Origin: Photobacterium pectinilyticum
GTDB taxonomy: Bacteria; Pseudomonadota; Gammaproteobacteria; Enterobacterales; Vibrionaceae
DNA: 64,000 bases
Direction of reading: 5' to 3'
Assembly (NCBI RefSeq): GCF_024357955.1
Contig: NZ_JANEYT010000005.1
Coordinates: forward strand, 62,001-126,000
Part shown: piece by piece, positions 39,049-48,724 of the stretch
Numbering within the stretch: position 1 is the first letter of the stretch
How the letters are laid out: each line of letters starts with the position of its first letter
Translations under genes and position numbers: made by a program
Notes under the pieces: generated by a model
Database searches by the model: none
Seen by the model: the letters and a program-made list of their open reading frames with translations, nothing else
What the model was told of the DNA's origin: nothing

Positions 39049-41121
39049 TTATTCGAGGCCATAGAGGTGTTGGCTAACCCTTTTTGATTTAATAAACCAG
39101 TCGACATGGGCACCTGTTGTGGCGTAATCGAAAAACCGAGGGTATGCCAATAACATATCGACTTGCTCCAGTGGGTGAGACCAAGTCTCAGTGACGATAA
39201 ATCCCCATGGCAGGCCATTTTCGGTGCGGTATAGACTGCCGATTCCATTGTCACTGCGATCATCGTAGTTACCCATCAGCTCAAGGCTGGCATTACCGAG
39301 ATCGGTTGGCTCGTAGTCATCCAGATGAATTTCAAGCCCGCGCCCAACGGACGTACCTTCGCCATGGTTGAAGCCATCGACTGCAAAAATGAAGGGATCA
39401 AATGGAGCTGCCGGCAGGGTCCAAGACTTCACTCCAGCGATGAGGGGCAAAGTGACAGAGAAGTTGAATTTCTCGATCTCTTGGCAGTTTTCCCGTGTAC
39501 GATGGAAGCGACAACTGGTCTGGGCGTGAGCACTGAGATCTTGCGAAATAATGATCACAGCATTTCCTTGGCCTGTTTCTAGTGGTGAGTCGGCAACCAC
39601 ACGCCCGTTTCGAGTGAAAATAATGTTATCTTCATCGACTGAGCTACGGCTGAGTCGTGGTAGATGAATACCAAAGCCGTTGCGATAGTCGGCTCCAAGG
39701 GCCTGCAACGTCCCTGAGATCTTGATCTGGCGGGCATCATCGTTTTGATCGGTTTTGATCTCGATTTGATAGCGCATCACTACATCATTGAGATCGTAGT
39801 CGCCTTCACGGGGCCAGCTGTCTTCAAATGCGGCGGTAAAAGGTCCGTAGCGGGAGATATTAAGTTGAGCGTTTTCTAAAGTGACTTGGTAGTCTTCCAC
39901 TTCGCCATCGGGCGCCCCACCAAACGCGGGTAGGTTTTCTGCACTGCTAAGGCGGAATCTCGCCCAAGTCTCACCAGCAGTAACAAAATCAGGTACATTG
40001 ACCACCAATGAGTTCATGCCTGCAGACAATGCCTGACCTGTACTGATTTGTTCATTGTTGTCACTGAAATCACCGTCTTTATTCCAGTCAATCCAGGCAT
40101 TAAGAAAGCCGCCTGCTTGATTGGCTGTAACGGTGATCATAGCTTGCTCACCATTTTGTAACGGGGTAATGATGACGCCGTCCTCATCGTCGACTCCTGT
40201 TGCATCATCACTCGTGCCAACGACTGATTCACTGTCAGGCGCAACGCCGCCAAGGAAGAGAGAATTGTTGCTGAGATCGTGGCGGGCACCGTTATTGTCA
40301 ACAGAGGTCTGATAACTGTCCGGGGCATCGCCTAAATCAATGGATTCAATTTCGACAGGAGCTGAGGCGCAACGTACCCCGTCGTTGAGACCAGACTTCG
40401 GCCCGGCAGCAAATTGAACAGCCGTTGTATCGATATTGTTTGGGTCCGAGACATCGATGGTAAAAATGATCCCGTCCTGATTGCGGCTGAAATAGAAATT
40501 GCCACTGGCCTCGAAGTAGGCGGCACCGAATGTTCCTGTTACCCCGGCATTACCCAAAATGGTTTTGCTACCGTCATTTGGGTTGATGCGGTAGAAATGC
40601 CCCTGCTTGTTGTCGACCGCATAAATATTGCCGTCGTCCGGGTGGAAGGCAAAGTCGGTTATCTTCATACTGCCATCGCTGCCCTCTATTTTTCTGCCCT
40701 TGAGGTAATTCGGGTCGTTTTCGTCGAGTGGAATTGTGTACAGCCCCGATCGGTAGAGATAGTAGGTGTTATTGGCGACATCGCCGACATAAAAAGGCGA
40801 ATCTGGCAAGCCGGTGACAGGCAGGGTGGTTGCCTTGAAGTCATTGCCAACCTGTACCACTTTTTTCTGGGTGGTGTTGAAGGCATAAATGAAGTTGTCG
40901 GTTTCATTGTAGCCCGCTGCATTGAGGTTCCCTGTTTGCCCAACATCCGTTTGCAGGGTCTGAAACGCACCGGTCAGTAGGTTTACGCCGTATATGTTGG
41001 TTTGTGAGTCCTGCATCAGAAATGCAGTGTATGGGCAGGTATCGAAGGCTGCACTTGCACTGTTGGCGTTGTGACTCAATAACAAAAAAGGCACTACCGA
41101 AAGTAAAAATTTTTTATCCAT
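39049..41121 (-). CDS. Secreted LruC-domain protein with GEVED and N-terminal propeller-like region
   Basis: The 690 aa protein has a signal peptide (about 1-24). Residues 30-250 are repeated short beta segments with kinship to the NHL/propeller-like N-domain often joined to LruC. Residues about 262-415 are an acidic GEVED-type module: DLGDAPDSY at the start, a DWNKDGDFSD calcium-loop-like motif, and GEVEDYQV at its end. The LruC domain (DUF4842) follows from about 425 with AFEDSWPREGDYDLNDVV. No C-terminal anchor or sorting motif is seen. A strong ribosome-binding site (AAGGGGG) precedes the ATG. It pairs with the downstream lipoprotein. Function is unknown; extracellular matrix or surface binding is a guess from domain type. 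Confidence 0.8.
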   Translation of the reverse strand: MDKKFLLSVVPFLLLSHNANSASAAFDTCPYTAFLMQDSQTNIYGVNLLTGAFQTLQTDVGQTGNLNAAGYNETDNFIYAFNTTQKKVVQVGNDFKATTLPVTGLPDSPFYVGDVANNTYYLYRSGLYTIPLDENDPNYLKGRKIEGSDGSMKITDFAFHPDDGNIYAVDNKQGHFYRINPNDGSKTILGNAGVTGTFGAAYFEASGNFYFSRNQDGIIFTIDVSDPNNIDTTAVQFAAGPKSGLNDGVRCASAPVEIESIDLGDAPDSYQTSVDNNGARHDLSNNSLFLGGVAPDSESVVGTSDDATGVDDEDGVIITPLQNGEQAMITVTANQAGGFLNAWIDWNKDGDFSDNNEQISTGQALSAGMNSLVVNVPDFVTAGETWARFRLSSAENLPAFGGAPDGEVEDYQVTLENAQLNISRYGPFTAAFEDSWPREGDYDLNDVVMRYQIEIKTDQNDDARQIKISGTLQALGADYRNGFGIHLPRLSRSSVDEDNIIFTRNGRVVADSPLETGQGNAVIIISQDLSAHAQTSCRFHRTRENCQEIEKFNFSVTLPLIAGVKSWTLPAAPFDPFIFAVDGFNHGEGTSVGRGLEIHLDDYEPTDLGNASLELMGNYDDRSDNGIGSLYRTENGLPWGFIVTETWSHPLEQVDMLLAYPRFFDYATTGAHVDWFIKSKRVSQHLYGLE

Positions 41122-41251
41122 TGTTAAATTTCCCCCTTAGCTAATTAGCACTAATCAACTTTGATACCACAATTTCAAGCTACTGTTTTATTTGGGTTTG
41201 TTTCGGGGGTGAAGAGTATGGGAATGTACAGTTTTGCAAATTATTGAAAAA

Positions 41252-41479
41252 CTATTGGGTGGAAGTTGTATCTTGCGAAGCATTATGTCGAAGCGGTTGC
41301 AACTCAGCTGGTGACTTTGGATCGTGGCGTTGACCAGTGTTACTGGTACGATCAGCAATAGAGGCATCGAACAATTGATACTGGTTTTTGATATCATTCA
41401 GACGCTGGATTATTTTGCTTTCATCTGCTTGCATTTTGCCAGCATGATAAAGGTCGGTAACAAAGTGGCTGGTCGCCAA
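41252..41479 (-). CDS. Uncertain small protein or gene remnant, no ATG start
   Basis: A minus-strand frame ending at a TAG (41252-41254) reads like real protein, with helix-forming segments such as KLILATAKQLATSHF and IIQRLNDIKNQYQLFD, then a polar tail. The frame is open back to a stop at 41567-41569. The only usual start codons are a TTG at 41479 and an internal ATG, and no convincing ribosome-binding site is seen. It may be a small gene with a rare start, or the 3' remnant of a decayed gene. I do not recognise the family. Confidence 0.3.
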   Translation of the reverse strand: MATSHFVTDLYHAGKMQADESKIIQRLNDIKNQYQLFDASIADRTSNTGQRHDPKSPAELQPLRHNASQDTTSTQ

Positions 41480-41560
41480 TTGCTTGGCAGTTGCCAGGAT
41501 CAGCTTTTGTTTGATTGTGAATCGGTTAACGTCACAGTCTTTATAGTTTTGTCTGAAAAT

Positions 41561-41581
41561 GTGAACCTAGCGTGCGTTCAC
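41561..41581. promoter_or_regulatory. Inverted repeat GTGAAC-N9-GTTCAC upstream of the patatin gene
   Basis: Six-base perfect arms end 13 bp before the ATG at 41595. It could be an operator or a leader hairpin; the binding factor is unknown. Confidence 0.35.
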
Positions 41582-41594
41582 GGAATAAGTAGCC

Positions 41595-43907
41595 ATGACT
41601 CAAGAACAGCCATTTGTGGCAACTCACAGTGTGTTTTGCTATCTGCAGTACTGTTATAGAACTTTAGTGCTAAGCGTCACACTTTTGTGCGTGTTCAGTG
41701 TCCCTTTTGCTTCCATAGCATTTGCCGAGCAGCGGCCGAAGATCGGTGTCGTGCTGGGCGGTGGCGGTGCCAAGGGCGCAGCGCACATCGGGGTGCTCAA
41801 GGCGCTGGAGGATCTGCAGATCCCGGTCGATTACATTGCCGGAACCAGTATGGGCGCCTATGTCGGTGGCCTTTATGCGACCGGGATGAGCGCTGATGAG
41901 ATTGAGGCGTTGCTGACCAGTGTTGACTGGGAGCAGGGCTATCAAGATCGGGTCATGCGCGGTGATCGCCGGGTTAGGGAAAAGCAGCAAGAAGATCGTT
42001 ATCAAATCACGAGTGAGCTGGGTTTTGGGTTTTGGGAGCTGAAAGCACCGAGGGGGATTGTCCAGGGGCAGACCATGGGGGCGATTCTACGCTCGACCTC
42101 CGGCAATTTACCGGTATTTGATAGTTTTGATCAGTTGGTGATCCCCTACCGTGCGGTCGCTACGGATATTGAGAACCTTGAGCCAGTGGTACTTGATAAA
42201 GGCGACTTAGCCGAGGTGATGCAGGCCAGTATGTCAATTCCCGGTTTACTGCCGCCCAAGGAGGTAAAGGGCAAGCTATTGGTTGATGGTGGGATCACCG
42301 ATAACCTGCCGATTGAGGTGGTCCGCAACATGGGAGCGGATATCATTATTGCGGTTGATATCAGTAACGAATTCAAAAAACGCGATGAGCTGAATACTTA
42401 TTTTGCCGTCATGGATCAGCTGACGGACTTTATGGTTCGCTATAACGCTGACCGCCAGATTGCCTTGTTATCAGATAAAGACTTCCTTATTCGACCTAAT
42501 ATCCGCGGCATTAACACTGCTGATTTTGCCCGTATGCCGCTGGCTTTCGAGAGCGGTTATGTTGAGGTGATGGCTATGGCTGATGAGTTAAATCACCTTG
42601 GCCGCAGTACTTGGTTCCAGGATTACGTCGATAATAAACAGAAGCGCCGTCGCCATCTGGTGCCGCTTGATGAACGGGTGGTCGATGAAATCCGGTTGGA
42701 AAATAACAGTAGCTATGCCGATGGTGTACTGCTTGATCGCTTGGAGCTGGAAGCTGGCAAGGCAATTAGCTCGGAGGAGTTGGACGCGAGTGTAAGTAGT
42801 TTATATGCCCTCGACCGTTTTGAGCGGGTCGATTACCGCATTGAAAAAATTGACGGTGAGAATGTCATTTTACTCAATGTGGAGGAGAAAAGTTGGGGGC
42901 CAAACTTCATCGACTTCCGTTTTGCCCTTGAAGATGATTTTGAAAACAGTACTGATTACTCCTTTGGTATGGCGTTCAATGTCACCGGGCTTAGCCGCGC
43001 TGGGGCTGAGTGGCGCACCGAGCTGGAATATGGCTCGGACAAGCGTATTGCGACGGGGCTATACCTGCCTTTTGTCAAAGATCATGACTGGTTTTCCTTG
43101 ATAACGGCTGAGTATAAAAATACCGATTACAATATTCCCTTATTTGGGGAAGAGCCTGCTTTAGAAGATATTGATATATTCATTCCTGCAAATTATACCG
43201 ATACCATTTTTGATGCTTCGTTCGGTTGGCAACCAAAGCTGTGGCAAGAGTTCAGGATGGGAATGCGTTATATCAGCGGGGAAACGGAGGTATTGGGTTT
43301 TCCAAACTTCGGGGTTGATAAGCGTAAGAGTCAGGTTGGCTATATCCGTTACAGCCTAGATACATTGGATGACTTTATGCTGCCCAAGCAAGGTAACCTG
43401 CTTGAACTCGAGTTGGCCGCATCGGATGACAAAAGTCGTTTCGATGGGAGTGAGTTTGATGATTTTTCTGTGCATTTTGATATGAACTGGAAGGGAGCGG
43501 TGACCTATGGTGACCATACCTTCATGGGCAAGGCAGAATACGGCCGGGTGAGTTCGGACTTTGACCTGCGGCTCGATCCTAAAGAGCTGGGCGGCTTCCT
43601 TAATTTGTCCGGGATCCCGAAAAACAGCTTATCGGGCAACAACAAAATATTCACCGCTGCCATTTATCGCTATAACCTGACGGAGCAGGACTTTGGCTTG
43701 TTCAAATCCTCGGTCTTCTTCGGTGGCTCAGTGGAATACGGCGGGGTCTATAACAATTCCGATCTGAATTTCAAGGATGTCCCGCTCTATACTGCAGGCA
43801 GCCTGTACTCGGGGATCACCACGCCCGTCGGTCCGCTTATCTTGGCTTATGGCCGTACCGAACAGTCAAATCATGCGTTTTATGTCTTTTTTGGCGGGGC
43901 GTTGTAG
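41595..43907 (+). CDS. PlpD-type patatin phospholipase autotransporter (type Vd secretion)
   Basis: The 770 aa protein has a long N-terminal signal region (about 1-44), then a patatin lipase domain with oxyanion loop GGGGAKG (55-61), nucleophile GTSMG (Ser85) and catalytic Asp231 in DGG. A POTRA-like domain follows at about 365-425 (VVDEIRLENNSSYADG to VEEKSWGP), and then a BamA/TamA-like 16-strand barrel to the C-terminus. This is the layout of PlpD from Pseudomonas, in which the barrel exports the lipase domain. All catalytic residues are intact, so it should be an active phospholipase A at or beyond the outer membrane. The last residue is Leu rather than the common Phe/Trp. Confidence 0.88.
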   Translation: MTQEQPFVATHSVFCYLQYCYRTLVLSVTLLCVFSVPFASIAFAEQRPKIGVVLGGGGAKGAAHIGVLKALEDLQIPVDYIAGTSMGAYVGGLYATGMSADEIEALLTSVDWEQGYQDRVMRGDRRVREKQQEDRYQITSELGFGFWELKAPRGIVQGQTMGAILRSTSGNLPVFDSFDQLVIPYRAVATDIENLEPVVLDKGDLAEVMQASMSIPGLLPPKEVKGKLLVDGGITDNLPIEVVRNMGADIIIAVDISNEFKKRDELNTYFAVMDQLTDFMVRYNADRQIALLSDKDFLIRPNIRGINTADFARMPLAFESGYVEVMAMADELNHLGRSTWFQDYVDNKQKRRRHLVPLDERVVDEIRLENNSSYADGVLLDRLELEAGKAISSEELDASVSSLYALDRFERVDYRIEKIDGENVILLNVEEKSWGPNFIDFRFALEDDFENSTDYSFGMAFNVTGLSRAGAEWRTELEYGSDKRIATGLYLPFVKDHDWFSLITAEYKNTDYNIPLFGEEPALEDIDIFIPANYTDTIFDASFGWQPKLWQEFRMGMRYISGETEVLGFPNFGVDKRKSQVGYIRYSLDTLDDFMLPKQGNLLELELAASDDKSRFDGSEFDDFSVHFDMNWKGAVTYGDHTFMGKAEYGRVSSDFDLRLDPKELGGFLNLSGIPKNSLSGNNKIFTAAIYRYNLTEQDFGLFKSSVFFGGSVEYGGVYNNSDLNFKDVPLYTAGSLYSGITTPVGPLILAYGRTEQSNHAFYVFFGGAL

Positions 43908-43966
43908 TGTAATAAGCTGAAATAAGGGCGAAAAAAATCTGGTTGGGTCAACACTTCCTTACATTT

Positions 43967-43983
43967 ATTCAAAACTTTTGAAT
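43967..43983. promoter_or_regulatory. Perfect 17-bp palindrome upstream of acnB
   Basis: ATTCAAAA-C-TTTTGAAT lies about 62 bp before the predicted acnB transcription start, a usual position for an activator. I do not recognise the factor. Confidence 0.4.
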
Positions 43984-44022
43984 GTTGTGAAAAACGACTG
44001 GATTTTAATATTACGTTAAATC

Positions 44023-44031
44023 TGGTATGCT
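44023..44031 (+). promoter_or_regulatory. Extended -10 promoter of acnB
   Basis: TGGTATGCT (44023-44031), with no strong -35. The 145-nt leader that follows contains a hairpin, TTTGGCC (44143-44149) with GGCCAAA (44155-44161), close to the start codon, and two near-identical CTTC(C)AAGGATG copies (44102-44112, 44131-44142). Confidence 0.5.
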
Positions 44032-44181
44032 CGGTAGACGGTTTTGGTCTCCGTTGGCTGAAATAGTAACATTTCCTATGTGACCGAAGGAGTAACACTG
44101 CCTTCAAGGATGCTAACGGCAGATCAATCACTTCCAAGGATGTTTGGCCAGTGCGGCCAAACCTAAAATGAGGAATATGTC

Positions 44182-46779
44182 GTGCTTGAAGCCTACCGTA
44201 AACACGTCGAAGAACGTGCTGCAGAAGGAGTTGTTCCAAAGCCGCTCGATGCTGAGCAAGTTGCCGCTTTGATTGAATTACTGAAGACCCCACCGGCAGG
44301 TGAGGACGCCTTTCTGCTAGATCTGCTGGAAAATCGTATTCCCCCTGGTGTTGATGAAGCGGCCTACGTTAAGGCTGGATTTCTTGCGGCATTGACTAAA
44401 GGTGAAGCGCAGTCCCCAATCGTCAGCAAGGAAAAAGCTGCAGAGTTGTTGGGTACGATGCAAGGTGGTTACAACATTGAGCCGCTGATTGCACTGCTTG
44501 ACGATGATGCTCTGGCCCCGATTGCGGTTAAGACGTTGTCCCATACTCTACTGATGTTCGATGCCTTCTATGACGTCGAAGAGAAAGCGAAAGCCGGCAA
44601 TGCATTTGCCAAGCAGGTGATCCAATCTTGGGCGGATGCCGAGTGGTTCCTGTCCAAGCCTGAGCTGGCAGAAAAAATCACCCTGACCGTATTCAAAGTG
44701 ACTGGCGAAACCAATACCGATGATCTGTCACCGGCACCGGATGCGTGGTCGCGTCCTGATATCCCGCTACATGCCTTGGCGATGTTGAAGAACGAACGCG
44801 AAGGTATCGAACCTGATCAGCCGGGCTCGATTGGCCCTATCAAGCAGATCGAAGCACTGAAAGCGAAAGGTCATCAGCTGGTTTATGTCGGCGATGTTGT
44901 TGGTACCGGCTCATCACGTAAGTCGGCGACTAACTCGGTGCTTTGGTTCATGGGTGACGATATCCCTAATGTACCTAACAAGCGTGCTGGTGGTTATGTC
45001 CTGGGCGGTAAGATTGCGCCAATCTTTTTCAATACCATGGAAGATGCGGGTGCGCTGCCGATTGAAGTGGATGTCACCGCGCTGAACATGGGCGATGTGA
45101 TTGATGTCTACCCGTTCAAGGGTGAAGTACGCCGCCATGGTAGTGATGATGTTGTATCGACGTTTGAGCTGAAAACCGATGTGCTGATTGACGAAGTGCG
45201 TGCTGGTGGCCGTATTCCACTGATCATTGGCCGCGGCCTGACTGATCGGGCCCGCCAATCACTGGGCCTACCATCATCTGATGTGTTCCGCCGCCCTGTT
45301 GCGGTTGAAGATTCAGGCAAAGGGTATACCTTGGCCCAGAAGATGGTGGGTAAAGCCTGCGGTGTCGAGGGTATTCGTCCTGGGACGTACTGTGAGCCGA
45401 AAATGACAACGGTAGGCTCACAAGATACCACCGGCCCAATGACCCGTGATGAACTAAAAGATCTGGCGTGTCTTGGTTTTTCGGCTGAATTGACCATGCA
45501 GTCGTTCTGTCACACTTCGGCCTACCCTAAGCCGATTGATGTGAACACCCACCATACCTTGCCTGATTTCATCATGAACCGCGGTGGCGTGTCGTTACGC
45601 CCGGGTGACGGTGTTATTCACTCATGGCTGAACCGTATGCTGCTGCCTGATACCGTGGGTACAGGTGGTGACTCACACACCCGTTTCCCTCTGGGTATTT
45701 CGTTCCCGGCAGGCTCTGGTCTGGTCGCATTTGCTGCCGCAACCGGTGTGATGCCGCTTGATATGCCAGAATCTATTTTGGTGCGCTTCAAGGGTGAGAT
45801 GCAAGAAGGGATCACCCTACGTGACTTGGTGCATGCCATCCCTTATTACGCGATCCAGCAAGGTCTGTTGACGGTAGAGAAAGCCGGTAAGATCAACGAA
45901 TTCTCTGGCCGTGTACTGGAAATCGAAGGTGTTGAGCACCTAACGGTAGAGCAGGCATTTGAGCTTTCTGATGCGTCAGCCGAGCGCAGTGCTGCAGGCT
46001 GTACGGTGAAGTTGTCGCAAGAATCGATTGCTGAGTACTTGAACTCTAACATCGTGATGCTTAAGTGGATGATTGCCGAAGGTTACGGCGACCGCCGTAC
46101 TATCGAGCGTCGTATCACGGCAATGGAAGCGTGGTTGGCGAACCCTGAGTTGATGGAAGCAGATAACGATGCCGAGTACACGCATGTTATCGAAATCGAC
46201 CTGGCAGAGATCAACCAGCCTATCTTGTGTGCACCAAACGATCCGGATGATGCACGTCTGCTTTCTGATGTGCAGGGGACAGCGATTGATGAAGTGTTCA
46301 TCGGTTCGTGTATGACCAACATCGGTCACTTCCGTGCGGCAGGTAAACTGCTTGAGAAGTTCGGTGGTCAGCTTGATACCCGCCTGTGGGTGGCTCCGCC
46401 GACCAAGATGGATAGAGATCAGCTTACCGAAGAAGGCTACTACGGAATCTTCGGTCGCGCTGGCGTACGTATCGAAACCCCAGGTTGTTCATTGTGTATG
46501 GGTAACCAGGCCCGTGTCGCTGACAAGGCAACGGTGATGTCGACATCGACCCGTAACTTCCCGAACCGTTTGGGTACTGGTGCCAATGTTTACCTGTCTT
46601 CTGCTGAACTCGCAGCGGTCGGTGCTATTCTTGGCCGTATTCCAACCAAGGAAGAGTACCTTGAGTACGCCAAGCAAATTGATGCGACGGCAGCGGATAC
46701 CTACCGTTACCTCAATTTCCACCGTATGGAACAGTACACCAAGAAAGCCGATGATGTGATCATCCAGCAACCGGCTTAA
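44182..46779 (+). CDS. acnB: Aconitate hydratase B / 2-methylisocitrate dehydratase AcnB
   Basis: AcnB isomerises citrate to isocitrate with a 4Fe-4S cluster; the apo form binds mRNA in E. coli. The protein has 865 aa, the same as E. coli. The start is a GTG at 44182 (AGGAATAT ribosome-binding region), giving the family N-terminus [16 protein letters not shown]. The N-terminal HEAT-like domain is followed by the swivel domain and then domains 1-3. Cluster cysteines are in [11 protein letters not shown] and [11 protein letters not shown]. Domain order (swivel before the catalytic core) is specific to AcnB. Confidence 0.98.
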   Translation: MLEAYRKHVEERAAEGVVPKPLDAEQVAALIELLKTPPAGEDAFLLDLLENRIPPGVDEAAYVKAGFLAALTKGEAQSPIVSKEKAAELLGTMQGGYNIEPLIALLDDDALAPIAVKTLSHTLLMFDAFYDVEEKAKAGNAFAKQVIQSWADAEWFLSKPELAEKITLTVFKVTGETNTDDLSPAPDAWSRPDIPLHALAMLKNEREGIEPDQPGSIGPIKQIEALKAKGHQLVYVGDVVGTGSSRKSATNSVLWFMGDDIPNVPNKRAGGYVLGGKIAPIFFNTMEDAGALPIEVDVTALNMGDVIDVYPFKGEVRRHGSDDVVSTFELKTDVLIDEVRAGGRIPLIIGRGLTDRARQSLGLPSSDVFRRPVAVEDSGKGYTLAQKMVGKACGVEGIRPGTYCEPKMTTVGSQDTTGPMTRDELKDLACLGFSAELTMQSFCHTSAYPKPIDVNTHHTLPDFIMNRGGVSLRPGDGVIHSWLNRMLLPDTVGTGGDSHTRFPLGISFPAGSGLVAFAAATGVMPLDMPESILVRFKGEMQEGITLRDLVHAIPYYAIQQGLLTVEKAGKINEFSGRVLEIEGVEHLTVEQAFELSDASAERSAAGCTVKLSQESIAEYLNSNIVMLKWMIAEGYGDRRTIERRITAMEAWLANPELMEADNDAEYTHVIEIDLAEINQPILCAPNDPDDARLLSDVQGTAIDEVFIGSCMTNIGHFRAAGKLLEKFGGQLDTRLWVAPPTKMDRDQLTEEGYYGIFGRAGVRIETPGCSLCMGNQARVADKATVMSTSTRNFPNRLGTGANVYLSSAELAAVGAILGRIPTKEEYLEYAKQIDATAADTYRYLNFHRMEQYTKKADDVIIQQPA

Positions 46780-46797
46780 GGGTAAGCTGCTACGAAT

Positions 46798-46826
46798 AAA
46801 AACGCCTCCAGTTGGAGGCGTTTTTT
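46798..46826. terminator. Bidirectional terminator between acnB and doxX
   Basis: AAAAACGCCTCCA-GT-TGGAGGCGTTTTT; symmetrical with A and T flanks, serving convergent genes. Confidence 0.93.
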
Positions 46827-46855
46827 ATGGTATCAAGAATAAAGGTTTAAGCCGT

Positions 46856-47308
46856 TTACTCTTTCGCCAATGCCTTGGCTTTACGGCGCTTGCTGAGCCA
46901 CAAGTGCTCAAGACCGATACGACCACCGCCTTGTATCATCAGGGTGAGGTAAACCAGTGAATAGATAAAGGCTAGCTCTGCATCCGCCCAGCCTTTTAGC
47001 ATACCTACCGCATAGGCTGCCGTCCCCATAGTAAATAGCAATACCAAAGCGCTGATACGGGTGAGTATACCCAGCATCAGTGCAATAGAACCAAGCACTT
47101 CGGCTAGCATTGCCAACACCAGGCTTGGGGCAGAGCCAATGCCGAACGGGTCGATAAAAGTAGGGGCTAGCTCACTGAAGTTCATTAATTTGCCAACGCC
47201 GTGGGTCAGCATCGCCCCGCCGATGGCCAAACGGAGCAACAGCAGTAGCAGGTCTTCGATACGGTGAGATCCGTTTCGACCGGATAGGAGAGCAAGTAGT
47301 TTGTCCAT
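46856..47308 (-). CDS. DoxX-family inner-membrane protein
   Basis: This is a DoxX/YphA-type protein with four hydrophobic helices and the family's LLLLRLAIGGAMLTHGVGKL segment near the N-terminus and MLAEVLGSIALMLGILTRISAL in the middle. I prefer the ATG at 47308 because AGGA lies 7 nt upstream, giving 150 aa; an ATG at 47323 would add five residues. The specific role is unknown; family members are linked to redox or small-molecule handling at the membrane. It ends against acnB in convergent orientation. Confidence 0.85.
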   Translation of the reverse strand: MDKLLALLSGRNGSHRIEDLLLLLLRLAIGGAMLTHGVGKLMNFSELAPTFIDPFGIGSAPSLVLAMLAEVLGSIALMLGILTRISALVLLFTMGTAAYAVGMLKGWADAELAFIYSLVYLTLMIQGGGRIGLEHLWLSKRRKAKALAKE

Positions 47309-47435
47309 GACAGGATCCTTCATGAGAAAAAGAGTAGCTTGTCCTATTAGACTACGAGGGAGATGACCCTAATCTGAATGACACGGATCAATGTGTGGTT
47401 CTGTGAGGAAGCTAACACCTTTGGGTTAGGCACGT

Positions 47436-47454
47436 GGCGATGGGCGATAGGCTA
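47436..47454. repeat. GGCGATGGGCGAT-type short repeat
   Basis: GGCGATGGGCGATAGGCTA matches the reverse complement of the tandem at 38492-38511. A related single unit, GGCGATGGGAAGGGCGA, is at 30329-30345. All three are intergenic or at a gene end. Confidence 0.6.
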
Positions 47455-47517
47455 GAGGAGATATAACTCCCGTAAAGTCGACAAGGCTCGTCCATCTGGT
47501 ACGGGAAGCAGGCACAA

Positions 47518-47546
47518 ACAGAAAAGCCGATACAGATGTACCGGCC
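47518..47546 (-). terminator. Terminator of the glycerate operon
   Basis: On the minus strand GCCGGTACA-TC-TGTATCGGC is followed by TTTTCTGTTT, 30 bp after the glycerate kinase stop. Confidence 0.82.
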
Positions 47547-47575
47547 TTTGATATTCGTTTGCTACTCTGATTGGA

Positions 47576-48712
47576 CTAGCGTTTGCTTACAGTCAGCATG
47601 GCGGCAACGTTGCGAGCGGTCATCTCGACGTTGAATGCCGCTTCATCCATGGCGGTTTGAAGATCCATCGCGCGCGGCGTAACACTGAATACCGCATCGA
47701 TACCGTGGTCGTAGACCGCGTCGCAATCGTCGGCCAGACAACCAGCGATACCGATCACTGGGATATGGAAGCGCTTGGCGGTACGGGCAACACCGATTGG
47801 CGTTTTGCCATGGACCGTCTGGCTGTCGATGCGGCCTTCACCGGTGATCACCAAATCAGCATCCGCGCACACATCCACTAGGTTTACCGCATCCATCACA
47901 ATGTCGATACCTGGACGCAGGCTCGCATCCAACAGGCCAAGCAAGGCGGCACCAAGACCACCGGCAGCACCGGCACCGGCCATGTCTTTTACATCACGGC
48001 CTAGCTGGGATTTGATGATACCAGCGTAGTGGGCCAGATTCGCATCAAGCTGCTCGACCATTTGTGGTGTTGCACCTTTTTGTGGGCCGAAGATATGCGA
48101 TGCGCCTTTCGGGCCGCATAGTGGGTTGTCGACATCACAGGCGACTTCCAGTTTTACGGTCGCTAGGCGAGGGTCAAGGTTGGTTTTGTCGATGGTGGCA
48201 ATACGGGCCAGCTCAGCGCCGCCAAAACCTATCTCTTCATTGTTTTCGTCCAGCAGACGGATACCCAGCGCTTGTGCCATACCGATACCGCCGTCGTTGG
48301 TGGCACTGCCGCCGATACCAACGATGATGTGCTCGACGCCGTTGTCCAGCGCCGCTTTGATCAGCTCACCGGTCCCGAAAGTGGTGGTTTTCAGCGGATT
48401 GCGCAGCTCTGGCGCGACCAGGTGCAGGCCTGAGGCCGCTGCCATTTCGATGATTGCTGTGCGACCATTGCCCATCACACCGTAGAAACCGTCTACCAGC
48501 TCGCCCAGCGGGCTAGTTACAGATTGCTCGATGATAGAGCCGTTAGTGGCATCAACCAGAGATTGAACGGTGCCTTCGCCACCGTCAGCCATTGGTAATT
48601 TGTGGTATTCGGCTTCCGGTAGGACTTGGCGGAAACCCGCTTCGATAGCCGTTGCCACTTCCATGGCCGTCAAACTTTCTTTGTATGAATCTGGGGCAAT
48701 AATAATTTTCAT
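47576..48712 (-). CDS. Glycerate kinase (GarK/GlxK family)
   Basis: The enzyme phosphorylates D-glycerate with ATP; enterobacterial members of this family make 2-phosphoglycerate. The 378 aa protein starts MKIIIAPDSYKESLTAMEVA, typical of the family, with ADGGEGT near residue 43, GIGGSATNDGG near 130, ACDVDNPLCGP, and GEGRIDSQTVHGKTP. It is 12 nt downstream of a GntP-family permease and in the same set as a CdaR regulator, so glycerate is the likely transported substrate. Confidence 0.93.
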   Translation of the reverse strand: MKIIIAPDSYKESLTAMEVATAIEAGFRQVLPEAEYHKLPMADGGEGTVQSLVDATNGSIIEQSVTSPLGELVDGFYGVMGNGRTAIIEMAAASGLHLVAPELRNPLKTTTFGTGELIKAALDNGVEHIIVGIGGSATNDGGIGMAQALGIRLLDENNEEIGFGGAELARIATIDKTNLDPRLATVKLEVACDVDNPLCGPKGASHIFGPQKGATPQMVEQLDANLAHYAGIIKSQLGRDVKDMAGAGAAGGLGAALLGLLDASLRPGIDIVMDAVNLVDVCADADLVITGEGRIDSQTVHGKTPIGVARTAKRFHIPVIGIAGCLADDCDAVYDHGIDAVFSVTPRAMDLQTAMDEAAFNVEMTARNVAAMLTVSKR

Positions 48713-48724
48713 GGCGATAAATCC

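Larger units (their letters stand above)
41122..41594. other. Divergent interval between the LruC gene and plpD-like gene
   Basis: This 473-bp interval must hold promoters for both directions. It also contains an uncertain minus-strand reading frame (41252-41479, listed separately) and an inverted repeat GTGAAC-N9-GTTCAC (41561-41581) just before the patatin gene. Confidence 0.5.
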
